From Lachnospiraceae bacterium (GTDB lineage: Bacteria > Bacillota > Clostridia > Lachnospirales > Lachnospiraceae): a stretch of 64,000 nucleotides of DNA. The notes under the pieces are model-generated. The model saw only the letters and a program-made list of their open reading frames with translations, had not been told where the DNA came from and searched no databases. The position numbers and the translations under genes were made by a program. Shown piece by piece: positions 16,176 to 25,600 of this stretch (position 1 is the first letter of the stretch; each line of letters begins with the position of its first letter). The stretch lies in assembly GCA_014804485.1 (NCBI GenBank), contig JAAUZT010000006.1, forward strand, positions 47,232 to 111,231. The letters run 5' to 3'.

Positions 16176-16224
16176 GGTATGGATCGCACAGCATGGCATA
16201 TACGGCCGGAGAGGAGGAGACAAA

Positions 16225-17511
16225 ATGAAGAAGAGTAATAAAGGTTTTACATTGCTGGAGCTTTTGATTGCAGTTTGCATTCTGGCGATCATTATTGTGC
16301 CGCTTCTTCGTGGATTTGTCTCATCACACCGGGTCAATGCCAAGAGCAGACACCTTATGCGGGCAACGACGCTTGCACAGAATGAGATGGAGGTGTTTGA
16401 GAAGGAGAAGCTGGAAGACCTGCTGGATGACACGAAATTTGACTACGATGTGGATGATACGACGCTCAGAACCGATTCAAAGGGGGATGAGCATACGGTT
16501 TACACGTTTAAGCGTAGCGGCATTATCAATGATGAATCGGGCAGAGATATGTTTGATGTGGTAGTGACGTTAGATCCGAGCGTTTCTTCGGCAGGTATAT
16601 ATGATGCGCAGAACACCGAGGAAATGTTGTTCATGAATACGGTCAGCGGCATGGACAGCGCCACATATATTCAGCGTGTAAGGAATGTAATTAACACCAA
16701 CGGCGATGATGAGGAAGTCTACAAGCTCTATACGATCCGCCAGTATCCTGAAAGCATTTCGGGACACAGATGGTCGGCGGAAGAATTCGGTGTGGAGCTG
16801 GAAAGGAAGATTACGTTAAAGATCGAGCAGGAAGATCAGGCCGGCGTCATGACGACTGTGGCGAAGATCAGGTATGACTATGAGCTTCCTTCGGCATGGG
16901 CTGTTAATGTACTGCCTCCCGAATACTATAATTATACCACCAAGGACAAAATATTTTTCAATAATGCGCAGACATTGGATGAAGATGGTAATCCCATTGA
17001 GTTGAAGAGCGTATATCTTTTCTATGCGCCCAGATATGACACACTCAATGTGGATGAAATAATAATAGAGAATAAAGATAAACTTCCGGTCAATGTCTAT
17101 ATTATCCGGCAAAATGTTCTGGATGCCACGGATAAGATTATAGGAGTGTATGAAGATGAGACGTTAGGTCTGCAGAATACGATACCTCCCCAATATCAGG
17201 CTCATATAGAAATAAACGAGGGATTTGACGCGGACGGCAAGACCTATGGCAGATATTTTACGAATCTGAATCTGGATCTGCCGGGAGTAGTCGGAGCGGG
17301 AATGCCTGTAGATTTGAAGCTGAATGACTGCGATAATCCGGGGCGGTTCTTTACCAAAGATGAGATTCTGGAGTATACCGGTTTGCGCTCTCTCGATTCG
17401 ACAGAGAAAAAGGACAGGATCTATACTATGGAGACGGCGGTTTATGAGCATGGGGCTGATCCTCTGACAAGCGATCCGGTGGTGCGGCTGACAGGCACCA
17501 AGATAGAGTAA
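16225..17511 (+). CDS. Minor prepilin, PilV-like
   Basis: A 428-residue protein with a class III leader (MKKSNKG^FTLLELLIAV), Glu5 and a pilin-type hydrophobic helix, then a long beta-rich extracellular region. It is far larger than a typical PilV or GspI (about 150-200 residues), so it probably carries an extra domain. The ORF track starts 20 codons early; the ATG at 16225 has GAGGAGGAG upstream and gives the normal short leader. In Gram-negative minor-pilin cassettes such proteins prime fibre assembly and sit near the tip. The closest named family from memory is the PilV/GspI-type N-methylation domain. No Cys-rich or LPxTG features are present. Confidence 0.75.
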   Translation: MKKSNKGFTLLELLIAVCILAIIIVPLLRGFVSSHRVNAKSRHLMRATTLAQNEMEVFEKEKLEDLLDDTKFDYDVDDTTLRTDSKGDEHTVYTFKRSGIINDESGRDMFDVVVTLDPSVSSAGIYDAQNTEEMLFMNTVSGMDSATYIQRVRNVINTNGDDEEVYKLYTIRQYPESISGHRWSAEEFGVELERKITLKIEQEDQAGVMTTVAKIRYDYELPSAWAVNVLPPEYYNYTTKDKIFFNNAQTLDEDGNPIELKSVYLFYAPRYDTLNVDEIIIENKDKLPVNVYIIRQNVLDATDKIIGVYEDETLGLQNTIPPQYQAHIEINEGFDADGKTYGRYFTNLNLDLPGVVGAGMPVDLKLNDCDNPGRFFTKDEILEYTGLRSLDSTEKKDRIYTMETAVYEHGADPLTSDPVVRLTGTKIE

Positions 17512-17546
17512 GTCAGGAAACGGCAGTGAGGAGGAATTCGGTAAAT

Positions 17547-20024
17547 ATGATGAACGCAGATAAGAGAGAAAAGATATATCGGGATAACAAGGGCAGTGTC
17601 ATGGTCATGGTCATTGTTATTATTGCGTTTATTGCGATCTTAGTGAGCGTCTTGATGTTCGTGTCTTTTTCAGGATATCAGATGCGTGCGGTTGACAGAC
17701 GCGGCAAGGATAACTTCTATACTGCGGAGACGGTGCTGGACGAGATCAATGTAGGTCTGCAGGGTGAGATCTCCGCTGCGCTGAGTAAGGCTTACAGCGA
17801 GGTCATGAATAACTTTGCATTATACAAGAGCGCCAACGCGAGAAACAAGGCGTTCCACGAAATCTATTATAAGGAACTGAAGGAATGCTTATGGAAGAGC
17901 AGTGCGGAGGAGAATAATTACAGCGTTGATACGTTGCGGAGTTATCTGTCCAGCGGTAGTCTCGGAGACGGTGACGGAACGCGAGCGACCTTCTTAAGCG
18001 GTGCGGCTACCTATGGCGCTATTGTGGAATCCAATCTGGAATATGCCACAGAACCGGAAAAATATAAGATGGAGATCGTCAATAACAGCAAATTACTGCT
18101 GAAAGATCTGAAAGTTTCCTATGTGGATGAGAGTGGTTACATATCCATTATCAGTACTGATATCAGGATCACAATGCCCCCTGTCAACTTTTCACAGGCA
18201 TCTGCGCTTCCCAGTTTGGAGGACTGCTGTTTGATCGCTGACGATACGCTTGTCATGGGCAATACCAATGCAGGCGGCAGTATTGTGGTCAAAGGGGATG
18301 CTTATGCGGGACAGATGTTCATCGGCAAGCCTTCTGATCCGGTATATTCCGTATTTGATAAGGATAAGAAACCGTCTGAGAAAACGCCGCTTTCTCTGCC
18401 GACACTGCTTTCCACCAGTGTTTCCTTCGAGAAGACGTATAACGCGGAGGCGTTAAGCAAGTCCTTGGTGATCAGCAGAGAGAACATTGAAGTGGCGGAA
18501 AACAGCACTCTCAAGACGACAGAGGCGGAACTGTGGGCACGGAATCTGGAATTGGACTCAGCCACTGCGGAACTGGATGGTGTGGTTAATCTGAAAGATG
18601 ATTTTACGTTATCCGGCAAAAACAGCAAGGCGGTTATCAAAGGCGAGTATGACGGATTCGGCTATATTGCGGACGAAGAGGGATCCGGTGGCGGAACAGG
18701 GGGCAGTGGTGACGGAACGGGTGATCCGGCGGACACTGTCGATACACGTCCGGATTCCAGCAGCGCGATCGTCATTAACGGTAAGGACAGCACACTTGAT
18801 CTGTCCGGTCTGGAGCGTATGATGATCAGCGGAAGAGCATATGTTTCCACAGCCTATAACGCGGCGGATACCTCGGCAACAGAGCAGGAGAGGCAGAATC
18901 AGACAAATATTCTGATGGGAGAATCAGTTGCGATAAAGAGTAATCAGTTGATTTATCTGGCACCTTCAGAGGCGATCGGATGCAGGATCGATGAAAACGG
19001 AATCATCGGCGCTTCGGAATACGGGTGTAATCCGTTGACACTTGAGCAGTATGAGGAGATAAAGGATAATCCGGACAAGTATCGTCTTCTGGACGGATCA
19101 AGACAACTCTCCGTATTGGGATATAAGCGCCTGAATGACTATATCAGTGAGGAGACCCTGGCGGACGGCTCGCCGGCATATGTTCCGGAGATCGTGTTCC
19201 GGCAGACGAATGCAGGGCCGCTGGTATACTGCTATCTGCGCTTTACAGATGAGGATGCGGCCAACAAATATTTTGTGGATTATTATGCCATCAATTCTGA
19301 GGCGGTTGACCGGTATACGCAACTCTATGCCAAAGAGATTAAGATGTCGGATGATTTGTTGTACCTGAGTCTGGCGGGAAACATGCTGACTTATGAGGGG
19401 TACGAAGGCTGGTCTGTACTGTCGTCTACGGAGTCTACCGTCAATCTGCAGCAGGCGAAGAGGCTCTCTACAGCGAAGGACGATGTGTTCAAGGCACTGA
19501 GCGCTAAGATCATGCGGACTTCCAATCAGCTCACCAGTGAGGAGATGGATAAGACCGCATTTCCGAATATCATGAACGAGACCGAGATCGAGATCATCTT
19601 ACATATAAAGGGTGCACAGGAGGTCAGAATCGATACGCTGGGCGCAAATCCGGATAGTATGATCCTGACGAAAAAAGATGAATATGTGGTAGATGGCCAT
19701 ACGCCGTCTTCTGTTAAAATGATTGTCAGTCTTGGGAACGTGACGGTGAAGAAAGACTTTAAGGGTCTGATCATTGCCAAGGGTAATCTGACGATAGAGG
19801 CAGGCGCGTCAGTTACCTTAGAGCCATTGGATACGGATACTTTCTCCAATATCCTGCAAACGAAGATCGATGAACTGTCAACGACGGATCGTGATTATCA
19901 TCTGCTGAATATCTTTAATGATGGCGTGAATTATGTCAATAGCGGCAACGCAACGACAGATATGGGTACGCAGCAGGTATCCTTCGTTGATTTGATTACT
20001 TATGAGAATTGGAGCAAGAAATAG
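17547..20024 (+). CDS. PilX/GspK-like minor pilin without Glu5
   Basis: An 825-residue protein. The leader ends NKG^SVMVMVIVIIAF, so the first mature residue is Ser and position 5 is Met instead of Glu. Lack of Glu5 is the mark of GspK-type tip pseudopilins; PilX-like proteins of Gram-positive pili share this place. After the helix come an alpha-helical region and long beta-rich segments with a Gly/Ser/Asp linker near residue 385 (EGSGGGTGGSGDG). The C-terminal repeats such as IIAKGNLTIEAGASVTL suggest a beta-solenoid. The ATG at 17547 (or 17550) follows GAGGAGG; the GTG of the ORF track overlaps that site. The very large size suggests a tip structure. Confidence 0.7.
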   Translation: MMNADKREKIYRDNKGSVMVMVIVIIAFIAILVSVLMFVSFSGYQMRAVDRRGKDNFYTAETVLDEINVGLQGEISAALSKAYSEVMNNFALYKSANARNKAFHEIYYKELKECLWKSSAEENNYSVDTLRSYLSSGSLGDGDGTRATFLSGAATYGAIVESNLEYATEPEKYKMEIVNNSKLLLKDLKVSYVDESGYISIISTDIRITMPPVNFSQASALPSLEDCCLIADDTLVMGNTNAGGSIVVKGDAYAGQMFIGKPSDPVYSVFDKDKKPSEKTPLSLPTLLSTSVSFEKTYNAEALSKSLVISRENIEVAENSTLKTTEAELWARNLELDSATAELDGVVNLKDDFTLSGKNSKAVIKGEYDGFGYIADEEGSGGGTGGSGDGTGDPADTVDTRPDSSSAIVINGKDSTLDLSGLERMMISGRAYVSTAYNAADTSATEQERQNQTNILMGESVAIKSNQLIYLAPSEAIGCRIDENGIIGASEYGCNPLTLEQYEEIKDNPDKYRLLDGSRQLSVLGYKRLNDYISEETLADGSPAYVPEIVFRQTNAGPLVYCYLRFTDEDAANKYFVDYYAINSEAVDRYTQLYAKEIKMSDDLLYLSLAGNMLTYEGYEGWSVLSSTESTVNLQQAKRLSTAKDDVFKALSAKIMRTSNQLTSEEMDKTAFPNIMNETEIEIILHIKGAQEVRIDTLGANPDSMILTKKDEYVVDGHTPSSVKMIVSLGNVTVKKDFKGLIIAKGNLTIEAGASVTLEPLDTDTFSNILQTKIDELSTTDRDYHLLNIFNDGVNYVNSGNATTDMGTQQVSFVDLITYENWSKK

Positions 20025-20035
20025 GAGCTGTTGGG

Positions 20036-20605
20036 ATGAAGGATAACAGAGGATTTTCGCTGGTTGAATTATTGGTAGTTGTCGCGATCATGGGGGTCAT
20101 GAGCGGCTTCGTCTTCATCGGACTGCCGTTATTGACCGGTCAGAATGCAAGGGAATGCGCCAACAATATGTCGGCGGCGCTCGGCAGGGAGAAGAATTAT
20201 GCCCTGACCAGATCGGGTACCGCAGATTGTTACATGGAACTGATGCTGGATTCCGACGGCTATCGCGTGAAGTACTATATACCGCAGAATGCCGTTGTGG
20301 AGGGGCATAATGGGTCGGATTGGGTTCTGGCGGAGGAGCAGAAGATAGGCAGCGGTCAGGTGAACGTGACATGTTCTTTCAGGGATGGCTCAAGTGTCGA
20401 TATCACGAGCGGGCAGTCCGTGAAGTTTGTCTACAACCGTTCTAGCGGTGCGTTTAAGCAAGCTGTGCAGTCGGACGGGTCTACGCTTGGAATTGTAGGA
20501 GGCGGCAGTGAGTACTGTACCGGCGTTACCTTTGACAGAGGCAAAAAATATGAGATCACTTTATATCCGGAAACCGGTAAACATGTATTATCCAGAGTGA
20601 ATTAG
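20036..20605 (+). CDS. GspH/FimU-like minor prepilin
   Basis: A 189-residue prepilin: leader MKDNRG^FSLVELLVVVAIM with Glu5, then a beta-rich GspH/FimU-type domain (SAALGREKNYALTRSGTADCYMEL). In the P. aeruginosa cassette FimU belongs to the minor-pilin set that initiates the fibre. The ATG at 20036 has AGGAG eight bases upstream, overlapping the stop codon of the previous gene, so the two are coupled. Two Cys residues (in ADCYMEL and VTCSFRD) and a third in EYCTGV could form a disulfide. The start given by the ORF track lies nine codons upstream and inside the previous gene. Confidence 0.8.
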   Translation: MKDNRGFSLVELLVVVAIMGVMSGFVFIGLPLLTGQNARECANNMSAALGREKNYALTRSGTADCYMELMLDSDGYRVKYYIPQNAVVEGHNGSDWVLAEEQKIGSGQVNVTCSFRDGSSVDITSGQSVKFVYNRSSGAFKQAVQSDGSTLGIVGGGSEYCTGVTFDRGKKYEITLYPETGKHVLSRVN

Positions 20606-20636
20606 TCTGTTGGGATCAGATGGAAAGGAGAGCACT

Positions 20637-22595
20637 ATGGAAAAGAACAGAGGATTGTCCTTGGTCGAACTATTGATTACAGTTGCAATATTGTCTATTG
20701 TTATGGTGATTGCGATATCTTTCATGATGACGGGAAGCAGAAGCTTCACCAAGGGCAATGCCGACTCTACGGTGCAGAAGGAGGCGGAACTTACTGTCAA
20801 TCAGATAGAAGATATGATCATAGATATCAACGGCGGTGTCTCCATGATTGACGATGCCGATAAGACGGAGTTGACGATGTATCATACCGAAGATGATGGA
20901 AGCGGAACCGGCGCCATGCTTTACTCTAAGGAGGCGGTGACATGGAACAAGTCGGATAACAATGTGTACTGCAGTAAGTGGAGAGTCAACTATGATGATT
21001 CTACCGGCGCTTATGCGGTGGATGCTTCGGCGACTGATAACTATGTGGATCAGCTTCTGGCGGAGCATGTCACTTCATTCGATGTGGATCTGAGCGATAC
21101 CTTGACGACCACAGCATTGAATGGTACGACGCGGACGATCGTCAAGTCCGTACTCGTCAAGGTAGGTTATGATGACGGCACGGGTATAGTCGATTATGCC
21201 ACAAGTCCGGTCATTACGCTCCGTAACCGTATGCTCTTAAGTGACGATCCGGCGGATATCTTCGATGAGGTCACACCTGCGGCGGATACTCTGAAACTGT
21301 ACTATTCAGGTATGGAGACGGCGGGAGTCGTACCTATCGTGGATCGTGTATCCGAGGTGCAGAGAGGAGCTGTCTACTCTATCTATGCAATGATCAATAT
21401 CGGGTCGGATGTGAATGACTTGGTAGATTGGGAAATTGCGGAGACAGGAACATTAAGTACGATCGACAACAATGGAATCCTCACTGTCGGCACATACGAG
21501 GCGAATGCTTATCTGACGATCACGGCGAAATATAAATCCAATACGAGTAAGAAAGCGACAGGCGTTGTGAAGGTTGTGGGAACTACGCCGTTAAAGTCTC
21601 TTAAATCTGTGCATATTCTCACGAAGTCTATGCCAGCCTATGAAGCACATTATGGTTCTACGGTCGTTACAGAGGGATTTAGACAAGATGAGGTAGATGC
21701 AATCACATATAAGTGGACAGTTGCGTTGATGGGTGGCGGAAGAGAAATTTCGAGCGTTGCGGAAGATTTTACCGATAACAATAAAACGCTGGATTTGATG
21801 ATTAAGAAAGATCCTTTGAATTTTGGACAGATTCTTGTGATTACGTTGACGGCGCATTCGGATATCACAGGAGAGACTGTGTCTGACCAGGTGATGTATC
21901 GAATAAATGATGAAGGAGCGGTTGGCGGCGATTCCTTTATGGAACGTGGCAAGGGCGGTCACCATGATACTGATTACTGGTTCGAAAATGATTGGGGGAG
22001 CAATCATTGGTATGATTACTATTTCTGTGATATATATGGTAATCGTATTTCAGAATACGATAGTCTACTGAGTTGTATAACAGTGGAGGATAGAGGATGT
22101 ACGGCTTATGGATTGTTCATTTCTAATGATCTTCCGGTAAACAGGAGTTATTATATAAAAGTTATATGTTACTGTAGTGGTACCGATTGGCAGGGACTTG
22201 AAAAGAATTGGCAGCGCGAGTTTATTCAGTACATTCCGGAGGTTCGGATGTATGGGAAGTCGAATTATGAGTCGACAACTGTAAGCTCTATATTTAATTT
22301 CTACTATGTTCTGGATGGATATTATGAAGTGGCGTGGATGAATCAAAGTGATCCAATTTACGAATATAGTGTTGAAGAATTTGACTATGAAGTAAAAGAT
22401 GGCGCGGTGGCGGTGGTAACACCTCAATTTACAGGTAATACGGTAACACTGGGAGATGACTGTACGATGCATTCATGGGGGAGCTTTACGTGTGAAGGCG
22501 CTGCGGATAAGGTAGTGTTAAAGAGCATGAGGATTAGGGTGTCAATGAAGGAGCACCCAGAAATATACACGTATTCAACTGTCATTTTTGAATAG
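20637..22595 (+). CDS. Long PilW-like prepilin with Ig-like domain
   Basis: A 652-residue prepilin: leader MEKNRG^LSLVELLITVAIL with Glu5 and a PilW/GspJ-like first part. From about residue 210 a bacterial Ig-like (Big_2 type) segment is visible (WEIAETGTLSTIDNNGIL, followed by YLTITAKYKSN). The last ~330 residues are Tyr/Trp/Asp-rich and not recognised. DNA of this last part (about 21600-22590) is more AT-rich than the first part, suggesting a separately acquired or fast-evolving surface domain. The ATG has AAGGAG six bases upstream. The layout suggests a minor pilin exposing an adhesive or structural domain at or near the tip; that is inference. Confidence 0.7.
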   Translation: MEKNRGLSLVELLITVAILSIVMVIAISFMMTGSRSFTKGNADSTVQKEAELTVNQIEDMIIDINGGVSMIDDADKTELTMYHTEDDGSGTGAMLYSKEAVTWNKSDNNVYCSKWRVNYDDSTGAYAVDASATDNYVDQLLAEHVTSFDVDLSDTLTTTALNGTTRTIVKSVLVKVGYDDGTGIVDYATSPVITLRNRMLLSDDPADIFDEVTPAADTLKLYYSGMETAGVVPIVDRVSEVQRGAVYSIYAMINIGSDVNDLVDWEIAETGTLSTIDNNGILTVGTYEANAYLTITAKYKSNTSKKATGVVKVVGTTPLKSLKSVHILTKSMPAYEAHYGSTVVTEGFRQDEVDAITYKWTVALMGGGREISSVAEDFTDNNKTLDLMIKKDPLNFGQILVITLTAHSDITGETVSDQVMYRINDEGAVGGDSFMERGKGGHHDTDYWFENDWGSNHWYDYYFCDIYGNRISEYDSLLSCITVEDRGCTAYGLFISNDLPVNRSYYIKVICYCSGTDWQGLEKNWQREFIQYIPEVRMYGKSNYESTTVSSIFNFYYVLDGYYEVAWMNQSDPIYEYSVEEFDYEVKDGAVAVVTPQFTGNTVTLGDDCTMHSWGSFTCEGAADKVVLKSMRIRVSMKEHPEIYTYSTVIFE

Positions 22596-22694
22596 CAGAA
22601 GCAAGAGTGTTATAATGCAACCTTTGGATTCAGGATAACGGGAGTGCCTATCAACTTCACAGCTTGTTTCGATGGGCGGATGGGAAGTGAAAAA

Positions 22695-25600
22695 ATGAAG
22701 AGAATGATAAGAAACAGAAAGAAACTGAATGGCAAGCGTATTGCAGCGGCGGCAGTGGCGGGACTGTCCGCTGCCGCTGTTGTTATGACAGCGGTACTGT
22801 CTGATGTGATGGAGGCGGAAGCGGCGGATACTTTGCTTGGTATCGAGAAGCTTCGTACCCGCTATAAAGAGAGCGGACGTGAATTCGTTATTCTGGAAGT
22901 TGTACCTGACAGGGCAGCGGCGGAGATCGGATATCTTGTCAGTGGTTATGAGCCCATCCTGTGTGAGTGGGATGAGGAGGAGATGGTCTGGAGTAACTGG
23001 AAGAACACTTTATGCGAACTGCCGGCGAGAAGCCGTGAGGCCTTCGTAGAGGATAAGAAAAATGAACTGCGGGAGTACTATGCAAAACAGGGGATTGAGA
23101 AAAATTTCCCGGTGGAAGCCATAGAGGACAAGTACGAAGAGGGAGAACCGAGGCAGGAGGGTTTCGAGAGGATCGTATCCGATGGCGCTAGGAAAACGGG
23201 CTGGTTTGAAAAGATCAGTGGTACTCCGGCGGAAGGAACAGACAGATATCAGGTTGCTTTTGACTACAAGGGTCCGTTTGGCAATGAGAGTTTGGAGTTC
23301 GAAGATACTTTGTATTATACAGTTTCAAGTGCTACCAAGATAACTTCAACTATGAAGATAGAGTCCGACAGACCCATATATGTCAAAACAGGTGACATAT
23401 ATGAATATTGCGGCACATGGGAAGAAGTCAATAGTGTGGTGACAGCGTCTTTTTCGGAGGATTCGTCGGAGAAAGATGAGGAAGAAGAGGAAAAGCCTAA
23501 GCCGGATGACGGAAAGAATGATGGCGATAATAAAAATGACGATGGCAGCGGCGATGAGAATAGCGGTGACAGCGGCAGCGGTGACGAAAAAGAGGATAAT
23601 GACGGCAGCGGCGACGACAGCAGTAACGAGGATAACAACGGCGGCGACGACAGCAGTAACGAGGATAACAATGGCGGCGACGACAGCGGCAACGAAGATA
23701 ACAACAGCGGCGACGACAGCGGCAACGAAGATAACAATGGCGGCGACGACAGCAGTAACGGAGATAGCAATGGCAGCGGCAACGGGGATAACAACAGCGG
23801 CAGTAATGACGACAGTAACGGTGGTTCCGACAGTAACGATCAGCCGGAGGGTGCCGGCAACGATATAAGCAATGATGATGTTGCGAAGACAACGACATCC
23901 ATTTTTGCATCTCTTCGAGAGGGCAAGTGGTTTAAGCTGGTTGCGGATGATACTCCGGCGGACGGCTCCGGTGACAATACAGGAGCGGACGATCAGCTAA
24001 AGCCCAGTGAAGGCGAGGGTTCGAACAGTGATTCTGACGTAGATAAGCCGGATAAGGACGACAATACGGATAAAGATCAGTCAGATTCGGATGGCAACAC
24101 AGATCAGGATAATACAAATCCGGATGATGCAGACGAGGATGATAGTGCGGATTCGGACGAGACAGAAACGGATGATAACAGCGATCCGGATAAGGATGAG
24201 CCGGCGGCAGATGACCCGGTTGAAGATGATGAAAGTGATAAGAATACGTTCGCAGTGGGAGAGGCAGGGGAATATTATCTGGTTGCCTTTGAGAGACAGT
24301 CTGCCGAGGAGGATCCCGCACTCGGTACACCCATGTATGCAGTAAAAGGTAAAAATGATATCGTATTGAGTGAAGATGGCGAGTATGTATTTGTGGAATG
24401 GGATGAAAGTATGGGCTATAACCAGCCCATACAGGAATACACTTTCGCCGGTAAAGAGATCTGGTGTAAGAATACATTCAAGAGTAACGAGTGGTTTAAG
24501 AAGTATGTTCTCAATATGGATAAGGCCGATTACGATGATTTCCGTATCAAGGTATTGACATTCACTCCACAGGAACTCAATGACATGGAGAAGATACCGA
24601 ACTTTGATTTCCTTTATCTTAATTCCGGATTAAGAGTAGATGGACTTGAAGACGGCGGAGATATTTCAGGCAATGATATCGACACCGGAGATGACGGCAA
24701 TACGGATAACGGCGACGCCAACGGAGACGATGGAAATAATGAAGGATCCGGAAGCGAAAATAAGGTAAGCGCTGATGCCGGCAATGAGATAATGACGAAG
24801 CTGTTGGCGGCCGAATCTTTACAGGGCCAATGGCGCAGGCTGGTTGCAGACGATAATCCGGAAGGGAACACCGATGGATTAGGAACAGACAGTACCTTAG
24901 AGAATGACAACGGTTCCGATACGGATAGCGATTCCGCAACTGCCGAAGGTTCCGATGCGGACAGCAATTCCGGAGACAGCGGAGATTCTGATAAGGACAG
25001 CAGCTCCGGGAATGTCGGGGATTCCGATGCAGGCAGTGATTCCGAAAGCAACGGCAGTTCTGACACGGGCAGCGGTTTGGAGAATGCCGGTGACTCTGAT
25101 ACAGACAGCAATTCTGAGAATAGCGACGACTCTGAGACCGGCGATGACAGCGGTTCAAAGGATGACGATGATGCCGGGGAAGTCAGTATCTCGGAGAATA
25201 ATATCGGTTCTGATAAGAAGACTGTTAAGGCATCTTCCGATGGCGATAGTGATATCGTTGACGAAAAAGTGCATAACTATTCGGCGGATAACGATCTGTC
25301 TGATGAGGTGTTGAAATATTTCTTTGATATAACGATCGCAGGCGCGAAACCGTGTCTGGTAGATGGTTCTATTCTGTATGCGAAAGATGACAGTGGTAGT
25401 ATCGCGGTCAATGAAGAACTTCAAAACACCAATATATTCAGACTTTCCGCGATGCTCTGTCAGGATAATCTGAGCGAATGGTATGAGCAGCATCGTGCTA
25501 ATTATACGAGACTGTCCGTGACACAGTTAATGAACGGCATTGTGGAGGATGCGGATAAGAACTTTGTGGAAGAGCAGGTCTACTGCAGATTCGGCAATGG

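Noticed and set aside
23315-23794. Long minus-strand Leu/Ser/Pro reading frame
   Set aside because: Shadow of the Asp/Ser/Gly repeat region; the low-complexity codons avoid stops on the other strand.
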